Source of the DNA: Verrucomicrobiota bacterium
Lineage (GTDB): Bacteria; Verrucomicrobiota; Verrucomicrobiia; Limisphaerales; UBA8199
Assembly (NCBI GenBank): GCA_012517205.1
Contig: JAAYVL010000173.1
Span: forward strand, 1-56,286
DNA: 56,286 bases
Direction of reading: 5' to 3'
In this document: piece after piece, positions 16,340 to 24,639 of the stretch
How the letters are laid out: each line of letters opens with the position of its first letter
Position numbering within the stretch: position 1 is the first letter of the stretch
Made by a program: the position numbers and the translations under genes
The notes under the pieces: generated by a model
What the model saw: only the letters and a program-made list of their open reading frames with translations
What the model was told of the DNA's origin: nothing
The model's database searches: none

Positions 16340-18754
16340 CTATCCGTGGCGGCGGCGCGCCGCCGGCAGCCAGCGGGTCAGCAAGTCCTGGCAGTTGATG
16401 ACTTTCTCCGCCAGGTCCACCGGCACGTAGTAATACTGGTTGGAGGCCTCGAAGCCAATCCGCGAGTCGCGCGTTTGCAGGACGTGCAGGCGCCGCGCCA
16501 GGCGCATCTCCGCGCGCAGCAATTCCTCGAGTTCCACCCCGGCCGCCTGCGCCTCGGCCGTCGACCCGGCCGCTTGCAGCCGGCGGCGCGCGAGGATGAA
16601 GCGGGCCTGGTTGGCCGTGCTGCGGAAATGCAGGGCGGCGGCTTCGCCCACGTCCAACTCCTCCCCCGCGGCGGCGGCCTGCGCCGGGGTCAACTCGCGG
16701 CGGCAGGCCTGGCAGGCCGCGGCCAGGCTGGCGTGCGCGCGCTCGAAGCCGTCCGCCACCTTCTCGAATTGCTCGATAAAGACTTCCGGCGGATAGACGG
16801 CGCGCCAGGCGTCCAGATCGTCGTAGGGAAAGCCGACCATCGTGGCGCGATAGCCGGTCGCCTCGCCCCAAAGCGGATTGGCCGGGCCGACCTGCATCGG
16901 CGCGCTATAGACCAGGCCGCCGTGAAAGGGAAACTCGCTGAACGCCGCGCTGTAATCCTGCCAGGCCCGCACCATCGGCGCCGCCAGCGCGGTTCCAAAC
17001 CGGCGCTCCGCCACCCGCGCCAGGGCGTGCTCCGGCTCGGCCGCCGGGCTGCCGGCAGGCGCGGACCCCAGTTCCGCGGCCACTTCGAGGTTGGGCGACG
17101 GATACCCGCCCAGCGTCCAGCCGAGCATGAGGCCGTTGACGCCCTGCTGGCGGAGGTTGGCGATGTGGCGGGCGACATTGGCCAGCGCCGGAATGTACGG
17201 AACCGCCGAGAGTTCCCAGGTGTTGCCGCACTGCGTCTTGGCCACCGTGCGCAGGCCCCGGGCGCGGGCCTGTTGCCAGCGCTGCCGGGCGCGCTCGCCG
17301 GGGCCGATGGTGGAAATCGAGTATTCGCCAACGGCCGTGGCCACGCCGCCGCGCTTGATCGGCATGCCCCATTCGCTGACGCTCATGAACGCAACCTCGG
17401 GGGGAAGCTGCGCGATAATCTTCTCCACCCAGCCATCGTGCCAGCCCCAATCCCAGACGATCAGCTTCTGGCCGTGGCCGGCCTGGCGGATGCCTTCGTA
17501 AAAGGTGGTGTTCAACTCGGCAATCACCTCGGCGGGCGAACGCTGGCCGCAGCGCGGGCATCCCTGGCCGCCGCCGTGCGACCAGCAATTGGTCAGGTTC
17601 TCGGACCCGCTGATGGTGAAGAAGCCCGCCAGCCCGGGAACGGCGCGGCAGATGGAGGCCACCGCCGACGCGAGCCACGCGCGCACTTCGGGCACGCTGG
17701 TGCACAGGGCGGCAAAGTCACCCGCCGGCACGCCTTTCAAACCCGGGCGCGTGGCAAAGAAACTCACCGGGCAGGAACGCGGCTCGTTCAGGTAGAGATA
17801 AACGCCCACCCCCCGCCGCCGGGCCCGCTCGACCAGCCGGCGCAGATTCCGCAGCCGCGCCTCGTAGTGCTGGCTCTGCCGCGCATCCCACGGGAACGGC
17901 GCGAGCCGCGTCAGGACCGCCTGCAGCCAGACCCCCTCCACCCCGGCGGCGGCCAGCCGCGCCAGGTAGCCGTCGGGGTAGGGATCCAACGTCGGATCCA
18001 GCAGCGGATCCCCGTAGAGGGCAAAATAGGAATAGCAGAACCGCGGGGAAAAGGCGCTGGCTCCGGACGGAGCCGCGGCAGCCCGGGGAGGCTGCGATAA
18101 CTGCCGGACGAACGCAAACAAAGGCTGCCCGGAGTGCCCGACGCCCCCGGGAAACTCGGCGCGCAGAACGGCGGCCATCTCCCGCGCCCGCGCGCGGGCG
18201 GCCGCCTCGGGCGGACGATAGCGCAGGCGTTCGCATGCCGGTTTGAGGCTGCCCAGCTTGATGAACAGGAAATCATCCTCGCGCAGCGAGAAAGCCATTT
18301 CTTCCGCCGTCCAGCCCAGGAGCTGCAGAAGCTGGTCGTAGGGCAGCAGATGCCAGTTGCGGCGGATGACCGTCAGCGCGGACCGGCGCTGCTGCTCCGC
18401 AGTGATCCGCGGCGGCCCCGCCAGCCCCATGCTCCGGCCCAGGCGCACAATCCGGCTGGCGCTGGTTCCGACGACTTCCGCCATGCGGCGGGCGGGCACC
18501 AATTGCCAGTTGCGCCACACAAACGCATGCAGGCGGTCGGGGAAGTGCGGCAGCGGCACCGGCGCGGGGGCGCTGCCGCGGGGCAGATCCGCGGCGCCCA
18601 GGGCGGCCGGCGCCGCGGCGGGCGCCGCCCCGGCCCAGCCCTCGAGCCGCCCATACCTGGCCAGCCCCAGGCCGCCCAGGGTCAGGGAGGCCGACTTGAG
18701 AAAGGTTCGGCGGCTGAACGCCCCGCTTACATGCTTCCGGTCTGACGCCATCAT
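16340..18754 (-). CDS. Tat-exported TIM-barrel glycosidase-like protein with HTH-like N-terminal part
   Basis: An 804-residue protein. A Tat signal (SRRTFLKSASLTLGG, about residues 15-29) is followed by a helical segment (about 80-190) that reads like two winged or homeodomain-like units: AEVVGTSASRIVRLGRSMGL, then IRRNWHLLPYDQLLQLLGW and EEMAFSLREDDFLFIKLG. Next comes a TIM-barrel region with YPDGYLARLAAAGVEGVWLQ, GVGVYLYLNEPR, GFFTISGSEN (candidate acid Glu), CPRC, VWDWGWHDGW and MLGWTLGGYPSPNL, resembling GH20-related hydrolases. The C-terminal part is mostly helical. The substrate is unknown. The ATG at 18754 directly precedes the Tat signal; an upstream start at 19135 would place 127 low-complexity residues before it. 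Confidence 0.75.
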   Translation of the reverse strand: MMASDRKHVSGAFSRRTFLKSASLTLGGLGLARYGRLEGWAGAAPAAAPAALGAADLPRGSAPAPVPLPHFPDRLHAFVWRNWQLVPARRMAEVVGTSASRIVRLGRSMGLAGPPRITAEQQRRSALTVIRRNWHLLPYDQLLQLLGWTAEEMAFSLREDDFLFIKLGSLKPACERLRYRPPEAAARARAREMAAVLRAEFPGGVGHSGQPLFAFVRQLSQPPRAAAAPSGASAFSPRFCYSYFALYGDPLLDPTLDPYPDGYLARLAAAGVEGVWLQAVLTRLAPFPWDARQSQHYEARLRNLRRLVERARRRGVGVYLYLNEPRSCPVSFFATRPGLKGVPAGDFAALCTSVPEVRAWLASAVASICRAVPGLAGFFTISGSENLTNCWSHGGGQGCPRCGQRSPAEVIAELNTTFYEGIRQAGHGQKLIVWDWGWHDGWVEKIIAQLPPEVAFMSVSEWGMPIKRGGVATAVGEYSISTIGPGERARQRWQQARARGLRTVAKTQCGNTWELSAVPYIPALANVARHIANLRQQGVNGLMLGWTLGGYPSPNLEVAAELGSAPAGSPAAEPEHALARVAERRFGTALAAPMVRAWQDYSAAFSEFPFHGGLVYSAPMQVGPANPLWGEATGYRATMVGFPYDDLDAWRAVYPPEVFIEQFEKVADGFERAHASLAAACQACRRELTPAQAAAAGEELDVGEAAALHFRSTANQARFILARRRLQAAGSTAEAQAAGVELEELLRAEMRLARRLHVLQTRDSRIGFEASNQYYYVPVDLAEKVINCQDLLTRWLPAARRRHG

Positions 18755-18825
18755 AATTATTGGTGCTGATTGGTAACCCTTTGCCCGCGCGGAGGCAATG
18801 CCGTTTGCCTCCCCGGCGCCGGCGG

Positions 18826-19155
18826 TCACCGCAGAAACCGGGCGGCCGGCGGCAGCCGAAAGGCCCGGCCGGCGACGTATTGGTTCAACGCCGCCGCAAT
18901 CCATTCGCGGGAAGCGGTGATGCCCCGCACAACGAGGTAAACCTCCCCGTCCTGCTCGCTCAGTTCGTACGCCGCCGCCTCGATCCAGAGGCGCGCCGCC
19001 TCCCCTTTCAGGTCCACCGCAATCCGCAGCGTCTTCTCCCGGGTGCGGATGGCCAGTTCCCGGACCACGCCCAGGGACTTGATTTCGCGGTTGAGGAACG
19101 CCGTGAGGGCCGCTTCCGCGGCGGCTTCCTTCCACGCGGTGAGGGAATGATTCAT
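18826..19155 (-). CDS. Conserved-looking hypothetical protein, 109 residues
   Basis: I do not recognise this protein. From the ATG at 19155 it has 109 residues, with alternating helix (TAWKEAAAEAALTAFLNRE) and strand-like segments (LRIAVDLKGE, LWIEAAAYEL, GEVYLVVRG), then AALNQYVAG. No signal peptide, membrane helix or metal motif is visible. The internal alternation of charge and hydrophobicity looks like a genuine small alpha/beta protein. It lies between the methyltransferase (40 bp upstream) and the exported glycosidase-like gene (71 bp downstream) on the same strand, so the three may be co-transcribed. An upstream start at 19224 adds only low-complexity residues. Confidence 0.6.
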   Translation of the reverse strand: MNHSLTAWKEAAAEAALTAFLNREIKSLGVVRELAIRTREKTLRIAVDLKGEAARLWIEAAAYELSEQDGEVYLVVRGITASREWIAAALNQYVAGRAFRLPPAARFLR

Positions 19156-19195
19156 TTCAGGTTCGCAGCTCGCCGCGCCGCCGCGCGCCGGCGGC

Positions 19196-19969
19196 TCAGG
19201 ACGACCGCCCGCGCCGGGTGCCAATGAAGGCGTAGCGGGCGTGGGTCAACCCATTGACCACGCTATCCACGTAGTATTTGAAGCCGCGGGACAGGTTGAC
19301 CTTTTGGGCCTGCATGGGCAGGGCGGCCTGTTTGAAGAACTCCCGGTAATCGGACAACGTGTAGAAGTGGTCGTTGATGCCCGTGGCCAGCAGCTTGGCC
19401 AGGATCCGGGCGCGGGACTTGATCCGCACCAGGGGCCAGACCGGCTCGCGAATGACCACCAGTTGCCCGCCGGGTTTGAGCACGCGCTTGGCTTCGCGCA
19501 GCGCCAGCACGATGTTCGTCGCCCGATGCAGCACAGACGAGCAAACCACGTAGTCGAAATAATGGTCGGGAAAATCCAGGCGGTGGAAGTCCGACGCCAT
19601 CCGCGTGATCTTCCGGGCATGGGCGTGGCGCAGCTCGAAGACCCGCGGCGCGTATTCCTTGAGCGGGTAGGGCGAGAGATCCGTCGCCATGATGGCCACC
19701 ACCCGGGGCAGTTTGGAAAGTTCGGCGCTCAGCCAGGCCCCGCCCGCGCCAATCTCCAGAATCCGGCCCCGAAACTCCAGTTCGCACTGCTTCATCAGAA
19801 ACGGCACGTACTTGGGAAAGTCCTGCTTCACATGCCGAAACCACTGTTCCTCCGGGAGAAACTCCGTGGCCTGCCGCAGCCAGTTCTCGCGCGCGCCCAG
19901 CCGCGCCTCGCGCGCCAGGCGCGCCAGGTAGGCTTTGTTCTCGACGTATTTGGACTCGGTTGGGCTCAT
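19196..19969 (-). CDS. Class I SAM-dependent methyltransferase
   Basis: A 257-residue cytosolic methyltransferase of the Methyltransf_11/25 type. It has the SAM-binding motif ILEIGAGGAWLSAEL (about residues 69-83), ATDLSPYPL, FDYVVCSSVLHR and LKPGGQLVVIREP. An N-terminal helical stretch (KAYLARLAREARLGARENW) precedes the Rossmann core, and the C-terminus carries YTLSDYREFFKQA. The substrate is unknown; small-molecule or lipid/cell-envelope methylation are possibilities. The ATG at 19969 has GGAG 7-10 nt upstream and a -10 box 12 nt upstream; an ATG-less extension to 20023 is unlikely. Confidence 0.8.
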   Translation of the reverse strand: MSPTESKYVENKAYLARLAREARLGARENWLRQATEFLPEEQWFRHVKQDFPKYVPFLMKQCELEFRGRILEIGAGGAWLSAELSKLPRVVAIMATDLSPYPLKEYAPRVFELRHAHARKITRMASDFHRLDFPDHYFDYVVCSSVLHRATNIVLALREAKRVLKPGGQLVVIREPVWPLVRIKSRARILAKLLATGINDHFYTLSDYREFFKQAALPMQAQKVNLSRGFKYYVDSVVNGLTHARYAFIGTRRGRSS

Positions 19970-19981
19970 CCGGACTCCGGC

Positions 19982-20010
19982 AGTATAGGAAACCCGCCGC
20001 GGGCGCGCAA
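19982..20010 (-). promoter_or_regulatory. Promoter of the minus-strand methyltransferase
   Basis: On the minus strand TTGCGC (20010-20005), a 17-nt spacer and TATACT (19987-19982), ending 12 nt before the ATG at 19969. The -10 box is close to consensus and the -35 is moderate. Confidence 0.5.
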
Positions 20011-20029
20011 CCGCGTTTTGCACCGCCGG

Positions 20030-20515
20030 CTACGGCTCCTTTTTCCGCTGCGCCGCGAAAAACGACTGGAGCAGCGCGCGGCATTCCGCCTCGCGCACCC
20101 CGCCGGTGATTGCGCAGCGGTGGTTCAGCGTCGGGAACTGCAGCAGGTTCAACGCGCTGCCGGCCGCGCCCGCCTTCGGGTCGTGGGCGCCATACACCAC
20201 GCGGGCCAGGCGCGCATGCACGATGGCCCCCGCGCACATCGGGCACGGCTCCTTGGTGACGTACAGCGTGCAGTCCGTCAGCCGCCAGTCGCCCTGCACC
20301 GCTTCGGCCTGCGTCACGGCCAGCATCTCCGCATGCGCCGTGGCATCCTTGAGCAATTCCACCTGGTTGAACGCGCGGGCAATGACCCGCCCCGCGCGCA
20401 CGATCACCGCCCCGACCGGCACCTCCCCGGCGGCCGCGGCCCGCGCGGCCTGGCGCAGGGCCTCGCCCATGAAATACGAATCGCTCTGCAAATCAATGAC
20501 CGGCTCGTCAGGCAT
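20030..20515 (-). CDS. tadA: tRNA-specific adenosine deaminase TadA
   Basis: Deaminates A34 to inosine at the wobble position of tRNA-Arg(ACG). The 161-residue zinc deaminase has the family's HAE motif (His61, Glu63 in TAHAEMLAV) and PCPMCAGAI (Cys91, Cys94), plus GEVPVGAVIV and the TadA-typical VVYGAHDPKAGAAGS. The late NHRCAITGGVREAEC segment is also usual. The ATG at 20515 is chosen because the family begins shortly before helix 1; the longer open frame upstream is out of family and overlaps the NUDIX gene in another frame. The last codons of the NUDIX gene overlap this start by 8 bp, suggesting translational coupling. Confidence 0.94.
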   Translation of the reverse strand: MPDEPVIDLQSDSYFMGEALRQAARAAAAGEVPVGAVIVRAGRVIARAFNQVELLKDATAHAEMLAVTQAEAVQGDWRLTDCTLYVTKEPCPMCAGAIVHARLARVVYGAHDPKAGAAGSALNLLQFPTLNHRCAITGGVREAECRALLQSFFAAQRKKEP

Positions 20516-21011
20516 GGGCAATCCGGGATTCCTCCAGCGTCCACTCGTGGCGCCCGTCCGGGTGACAATGGCAATGCGCGGCAAAGAACCCGCCGCGATG
20601 CTGCCAGAACCAGGGCCAAATGCGCTCCCGGTCCGTCTGCGGGATCGGCAATTCCGCCAGCGCCGCCCGCGTAAAAAACTGGAAGCGCCCCTCCCGGTGC
20701 GCCGGCGGCAACTGGCGCAGCCGCGGCCGGACCTCGAACAAAAACATGAGCCAGTGCGCCTGCCCTTCATAGCCATGCTCGCTGGCCAGGCCGGTCAGCC
20801 ACAAATCCCGGGGCGTCAGCGCCAGCCCCAGCTCCTCCCGCGCCTCGCGGCAGGCGCAGGCGTAGGGCGATTCACCCGCCGCCATGCGCAGCTTGCCGCC
20901 GCAGGGGCTCCACCGCCCCCGGTTGGGCTCCTGCGCCCGCTCCAGCAGCAGAATTTCCCCGCCCTCGCTGAAGCAATACAACAGCGTCGCCACTTTATAC
21001 GGCAGGTTCAT
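20508..21011 (-). CDS. NUDIX hydrolase
   Basis: A 167-residue pyrophosphohydrolase with the Nudix box GX5EX7REUXEEXGU at about residues 39-61 (GKLRMAAGES, then REAREELGL). The N-terminus (YKVATLLYCF...GEILLLER) and WSPCGGKL fit MutT/NudE-like nucleotide hydrolases of the house-cleaning type. The C-terminal part has a His/Cys cluster (AAHCHCHPDGRHEW, near 143-156), which is unusual and might bind metal. It overlaps tadA by 8 bp and is probably the first gene of a two-gene operon. Substrate unknown. Confidence 0.88.
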   Translation of the reverse strand: MNLPYKVATLLYCFSEGGEILLLERAQEPNRGRWSPCGGKLRMAAGESPYACACREAREELGLALTPRDLWLTGLASEHGYEGQAHWLMFLFEVRPRLRQLPPAHREGRFQFFTRAALAELPIPQTDRERIWPWFWQHRGGFFAAHCHCHPDGRHEWTLEESRIAHA

Positions 21012-21113
21012 GCCGGCCTTACTCCAGGTTTGCCCATTCGTTTCACGCCGCCAGCCATCCTAGCCCCCTCCCCCCGCGGCGGCGATTTTTTTCGTCGGAA
21101 TCCAAAAAAACAC

Positions 21114-21141
21114 TTGTGTCCCCATTTCGGAAAAGTAGTCT
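21114..21141 (+). promoter_or_regulatory. Promoter of the DegT aminotransferase gene
   Basis: TTGTGT at 21114-21119, a 16-nt spacer and TAGTCT at 21136-21141. The -10 box ends 8 nt before the ATG at 21150, so the transcript would be leaderless or nearly so. No ribosome binding site is visible there. Confidence 0.5.
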
Positions 21142-21149
21142 TTCGCCCC

Positions 21150-22334
21150 ATGAATGTAGCGTTTTACGGCCACGTCCGTCAGTATCGTAATATCAAATCC
21201 GAGATTGATAAAAACATTAAGACCGTCCTGGAGAGCGGCCAATACGTCATGGGCCCCATGCTCAAGAAGTTCGAAAGCGAGCTGGCGGCCTACCACGGCA
21301 CCAAGTACGCCGTCGGCCTGGGCAACGGGACCGACGCCATCTGGCTGGCGCTGATGGCCCTGGGCATTGGCCCGGGCGACGAAGTCATCACGCACCCCAA
21401 CACCTTCTTCGCGACCGCCGAAGCCATCTGGATCGCCGGGGCCACCGCCGTGTTCGTGGATTGCCAGGCCGGCAGCAAGTGCATCTGCCCGGGCCGGATC
21501 GAGGCCGCCATCACGCGCAAGACCAAGGCCATCATCCCCGTCCACCTCTACGGCCAGTGCGCCGACATGACGGCCATCAGCAAGATTGCCCGGAAACACA
21601 AGCTCAAGGTGATCGAGGACAACGCCCAGGCCATCGGCGCGCGCGGGCCGAAGTTCCGGATCGGCCAGTTGAGCGACGCCGCCACCACCAGCTTCATCAT
21701 CCAGAAGAACCTCGGCACCTTTGGCGACGGCGGCGCGCTGGTCACCAACAACGCCGCCATTGATGCCGCCGTGCGCCGCTTGCGCAACCACGGCTCCACG
21801 GCCCGCAACGTGCACAGCTTCGGCTTCAACAGCCGCCTGGACGATCTCCATGCCGGCATCCTGAGCGCCAAACTCAAGCACATTGACGAGTATAACGACG
21901 CCCGCCGCCAGTGGGCGGCCCGCTACACCCAGGGCCTGAAGGACTGCCGGACCTTTGACCTGCCGGTCGAGCTGAAAGGCTACCGCCACGTCTTCCACCT
22001 CTACGTCATCGAGGTCAAGAAACCCCAGTGGCGCGACCAGTTGCTGGATTACCTCGTCAAGAACGGCGTGGACGCCAAGACCCATTACTCGATCGCCATT
22101 CACCAGCAGCGCGGCTATCCGTGGGGCAAGAAAGCCCGCATCGTCGGCAGCGTCGCCAACGCCGAAGCCAACGCCGCCTGCTGCATCAGCCTGCCGATGT
22201 TCCCCGAGCTCACCGCGAAGGAAGTGGATTACGTCATCGCCAAGCTGAAGGCCTGGGACGCCAAATACGCCCACCTGGCCCCCGCCGGCAAAGGCCCCGC
22301 CCAGGGCGGCGCCTGCGGCTGCAGTTGCAAGTAG
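21150..22334 (+). CDS. DegT/DnrJ/EryC1/StrS aminotransferase
   Basis: A 394-residue PLP-dependent sugar aminotransferase. It forms amino groups on nucleotide-linked keto sugars for polysaccharide or glycan synthesis. Landmarks are GSGY-like ESGQYVMGP (29-36), GLGNGTDAIWLAL (56-68), IPVHLYGQCADM, the PLP-ring Asp in VIEDNAQAIGA (Asp157), and the Schiff-base Lys186 in SFIIQKNLGTFGDGGAL. The C-terminal FPELTAKEVDYVIAKL is typical. It ends with an unusual Cys-rich tail GGACGCSCK. A Gfo/Idh oxidoreductase gene follows 142 bp downstream; such a pair (WbpB/WbpE-like) can make 3-amino sugars, but this is inference. Confidence 0.92.
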   Translation: MNVAFYGHVRQYRNIKSEIDKNIKTVLESGQYVMGPMLKKFESELAAYHGTKYAVGLGNGTDAIWLALMALGIGPGDEVITHPNTFFATAEAIWIAGATAVFVDCQAGSKCICPGRIEAAITRKTKAIIPVHLYGQCADMTAISKIARKHKLKVIEDNAQAIGARGPKFRIGQLSDAATTSFIIQKNLGTFGDGGALVTNNAAIDAAVRRLRNHGSTARNVHSFGFNSRLDDLHAGILSAKLKHIDEYNDARRQWAARYTQGLKDCRTFDLPVELKGYRHVFHLYVIEVKKPQWRDQLLDYLVKNGVDAKTHYSIAIHQQRGYPWGKKARIVGSVANAEANAACCISLPMFPELTAKEVDYVIAKLKAWDAKYAHLAPAGKGPAQGGACGCSCK

Positions 22335-22476
22335 CCCGCATTGGAACTCGAGCCGGGCGCCGCGGGATTCCTCCCCGGCGCCCGCCTTCCCTCCACCACC
22401 CGCGTCCGCCAGACCCTCCGCGCCCTACAACTTCCAATCCCCGCACCCTGATTGCCATCTCTCGCCATACCCGCTT

Positions 22477-23550
22477 ATGAAAAAATACTCGGTTCTCGTC
22501 GTCGGCATGGGCAAACGCGGCATGCACCACGCCGCCGCCTTCAACGCCAACCCCCGATTCCAGGTCACCGGCATCTGCGACATTGATTCGAAACGCCTCG
22601 ACGATGCCGCCGCCCGGCTGGGCCAGCCGCAGAAAGGCACCGACGCCGCCGCCCTGGCCCGGGCGGTAAAACCGGACGTGTTCTGCTTTTGCACGCTGCC
22701 CAACCTGCGCACCCCCCTGATCGAGGCGGCGCTGGCCGGCGGCGCCCAACTCATCGCCTTCGAAAAGCCCGTCACCCTGACCAGCGCCGAGCTGTTCACG
22801 ATCCGCGACCGGCTCCGCAAAGCCGGCGTCAAAGCCGTCGTCAGCCACCAGCACCGCTACGGCCGCCATTACCAGAAGGTGAAGGAAATCATCGCCAGCG
22901 GCGCGCTGGGCCGCGTGCACACCGTCTATGGCAGCTCCCCCGGCTGGATGACCCACATGCTCTCCCACCTGATTGACTACACCTGCTGGTTCAATCAATA
23001 CGCCCCGGGCGCGTGGGCCATGGCCCAGGCCGCCGGGCGCGCCAAGTTCGGCGATAACCACCCCTCGCCCGACTACCTCGGCGGCTTCGTCCAGTTCGCC
23101 AACGGCGTGCGCGGCATCTACGAGTGCGGCGCCGGCGCACCCGACCAGCCCGAAGTCGCCAAATGGTGGGGCAAAAACCGCATCGGCGCGCAAGGCACCG
23201 AGGGCTTTGCCGAAGTCCTCACCAACGGCGGCTGGCGCGCCGTCACCCGCTCCGGCGGCGCCCAATCCGGCGACGGCGCAATGAACTACGACCTCGACAT
23301 GCCGCCCTACATCCAGGAAATGGCCGACTGGCTCGACGACCCCCAAAAGGTCCACCCCTGCAACTTCGACCACGCCGCCCTGGGCGCCGAAATCATGTTC
23401 GCCTTGCAACGCAGCGCCGCCGAAGGCGGCCAGGTCGCGCTCCCGCTGACCGCCGGGGCCGACGAGCAGGCCCTGCTCAAAGCCCGGCTCGCCGACCGCC
23501 CCGTCCTCGTCTCCTGCGAGCTAAACAAGAAAGAGTTTGGACTGGCTTAA
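22477..23550 (+). CDS. Gfo/Idh/MocA family oxidoreductase (cytosolic)
   Basis: A 357-residue NAD(P)-dependent oxidoreductase without signal peptide. The Rossmann loop VVGMGKRGMHH lies at 8-18, the second strand acidic residue in ICDIDSKR, and the family EKP motif at 96-98 (IAFEKPVTL). SHQHRYGRHYQKVKEI and HMLSHLIDYTCW supply conserved His residues. It acts on a sugar, inositol or nucleotide-sugar substrate. The neighbouring DegT aminotransferase suggests an amino-sugar pathway in which this enzyme makes the keto intermediate. An intrinsic terminator follows. Confidence 0.87.
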   Translation: MKKYSVLVVGMGKRGMHHAAAFNANPRFQVTGICDIDSKRLDDAAARLGQPQKGTDAAALARAVKPDVFCFCTLPNLRTPLIEAALAGGAQLIAFEKPVTLTSAELFTIRDRLRKAGVKAVVSHQHRYGRHYQKVKEIIASGALGRVHTVYGSSPGWMTHMLSHLIDYTCWFNQYAPGAWAMAQAAGRAKFGDNHPSPDYLGGFVQFANGVRGIYECGAGAPDQPEVAKWWGKNRIGAQGTEGFAEVLTNGGWRAVTRSGGAQSGDGAMNYDLDMPPYIQEMADWLDDPQKVHPCNFDHAALGAEIMFALQRSAAEGGQVALPLTAGADEQALLKARLADRPVLVSCELNKKEFGLA

Positions 23551-23573
23551 CCGTCGGCCACGAGTTCCCGCCG

Positions 23574-23618
23574 AAAACCGCCTGCCACGGGCTAAAAACC
23601 CTAAACAGACGGTTTTTT
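23574..23618 (+). terminator. Intrinsic terminator after the Gfo/Idh gene
   Basis: AAACCG-C-CTG pairs with CAG-A-CGGTTT, enclosing an inner GGG/CCC stem, and runs directly into a T-run ending at 23618. It starts 24 bp after the stop codon at 23550. Confidence 0.65.
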
Positions 23619-23834
23619 GATTAAGCCCCGGCGCCCCAAATACACCGGCGGCTGGCAAAAGGGCCAACGAACGCCCCAAAAGCACCTGCAATACATAAAC
23701 CGGAACGCTTCATCGGGGTAATTCAACCGCCCGCCCTCGCTCCATCGAGGCCCGGGCAGCCCTGACCGCCCAGACCATAGCCCCGGCAATCCCTTGTTTG
23801 ACGAATTCAGCGGCATCGCTGCTGAACCCAAACC

Positions 23835-24184
23835 GCCTTTTACTTGTAAAATCAATAACTTACAAACGATGGAATGGGCTAAACGGAGACAAAATCCAAC
23901 TTATCCCGGCTGTAGCGAGCCTTGAACCTACCCTGCATTTCCCCTGCATTTACCCTACTATCAGGCCGTGTACAAGGGGTGTACAAGGGATGCTCACCGG
24001 AGGTCCATAGGATTTTAGCTGGTACACCCGATGGGCACCCCTTGTACACCCCTTGTACACGGCCTGATGGCAGGGTAAGTCCAGGGGATCGGAATGATGG
24101 CTTTGAATGCCGGGAAAGGCCAAAACGAGGAGAAAAGACGGGGGGATAATTACTAAGTTCTGTAAAAGCAGCTAGTTATAAATC
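23835..24184. repeat. Palindromic repeat element, copy 1 (about 350 bp)
   Basis: The left end is a 30-nt motif (minus strand 23864-23835, core TTGATTTTACAAGTAAAAGG). The middle is a long inverted repeat: arms about 23951-24000 and 24027-24077, with a perfect 30-bp core at 23960-23989/24039-24068 that contains the tandem unit GTGTACAAGGG. The right end is AAAAGCAGCTAGTTATAAATC near 24163-24183. Copy 2 lies at 42454-42781 in the opposite orientation. The roughly 40-nt centre reads the same way on the plus strand in both copies, and so is inverted relative to the flanks. It carries no transposase. Confidence 0.75.
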
Positions 24185-24639
24185 CAAGACCGGCGGGAGG
24201 AGGGTTTTCAAGGGCGATCGGGCGTTTGGAGGGCTTTTGGCTGCGCGAATGTCTTATCGAAGGCCAGCGACCGGGTCAGCACCGGATCGTGGCCTGACAG
24301 CGCATCGCCCAGCGTCCCGAACTGGCGCGGCCGTTCGACGGGGTGTTGCTCTTCGTCATGCCAGGGCAGCGCGGAAAGCCCCGGCGAAACGCGGTGCGTC
24401 ATCATGGGCTGGCACTCGCTCTCAGAAGCCCCGGGCCAAGCGGTTTGCCCGCAACCCGGCGTACGCGGCATCAGCGGCTTTGAACTGCCCGCGACGCTCG
24501 CCGCCTTGTCTTTTTTCGGTACACGCCCGGCCGGGCTTTTTCGGGGTGCGCCCCCGGCCAGCCGCGCCTGCGCCCCGGCGGGTCAGCCCCCGGCTCCGAA
24601 CATTGCGGAAAAGCCGCGCAAGGCACAGTAATTGCGGCA

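Larger units (their letters stand above)
23551..24639. other. Non-coding island between oxidoreductase and FGGY kinase
   Basis: About 1.1 kb with no gene I can support. It holds the terminator (23574-23618), copy 1 of the palindromic element (23835-24184) and a GC-rich stretch 24190-24639. That stretch contains a minus-strand open frame (24208-24471) ending RSLAFDKTFAQPKALQTPDRP-like sequence. The frame has no ribosome binding site and no family I know; it may be a decayed gene end. Base composition around 23630-24185 is lower in GC than the flanking genes. Confidence 0.5.

Noticed and set aside
20030..20776. Longer N-terminus for TadA
   Set aside because: Residues before 20515 are Arg/Ser-rich and overlap the NUDIX coding sequence in another frame.
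24208..24471. 87-residue minus-strand open frame before the kinase gene
   Set aside because: It has no ribosome binding site or recognisable domain; it may be a decayed gene end but I cannot support a CDS.
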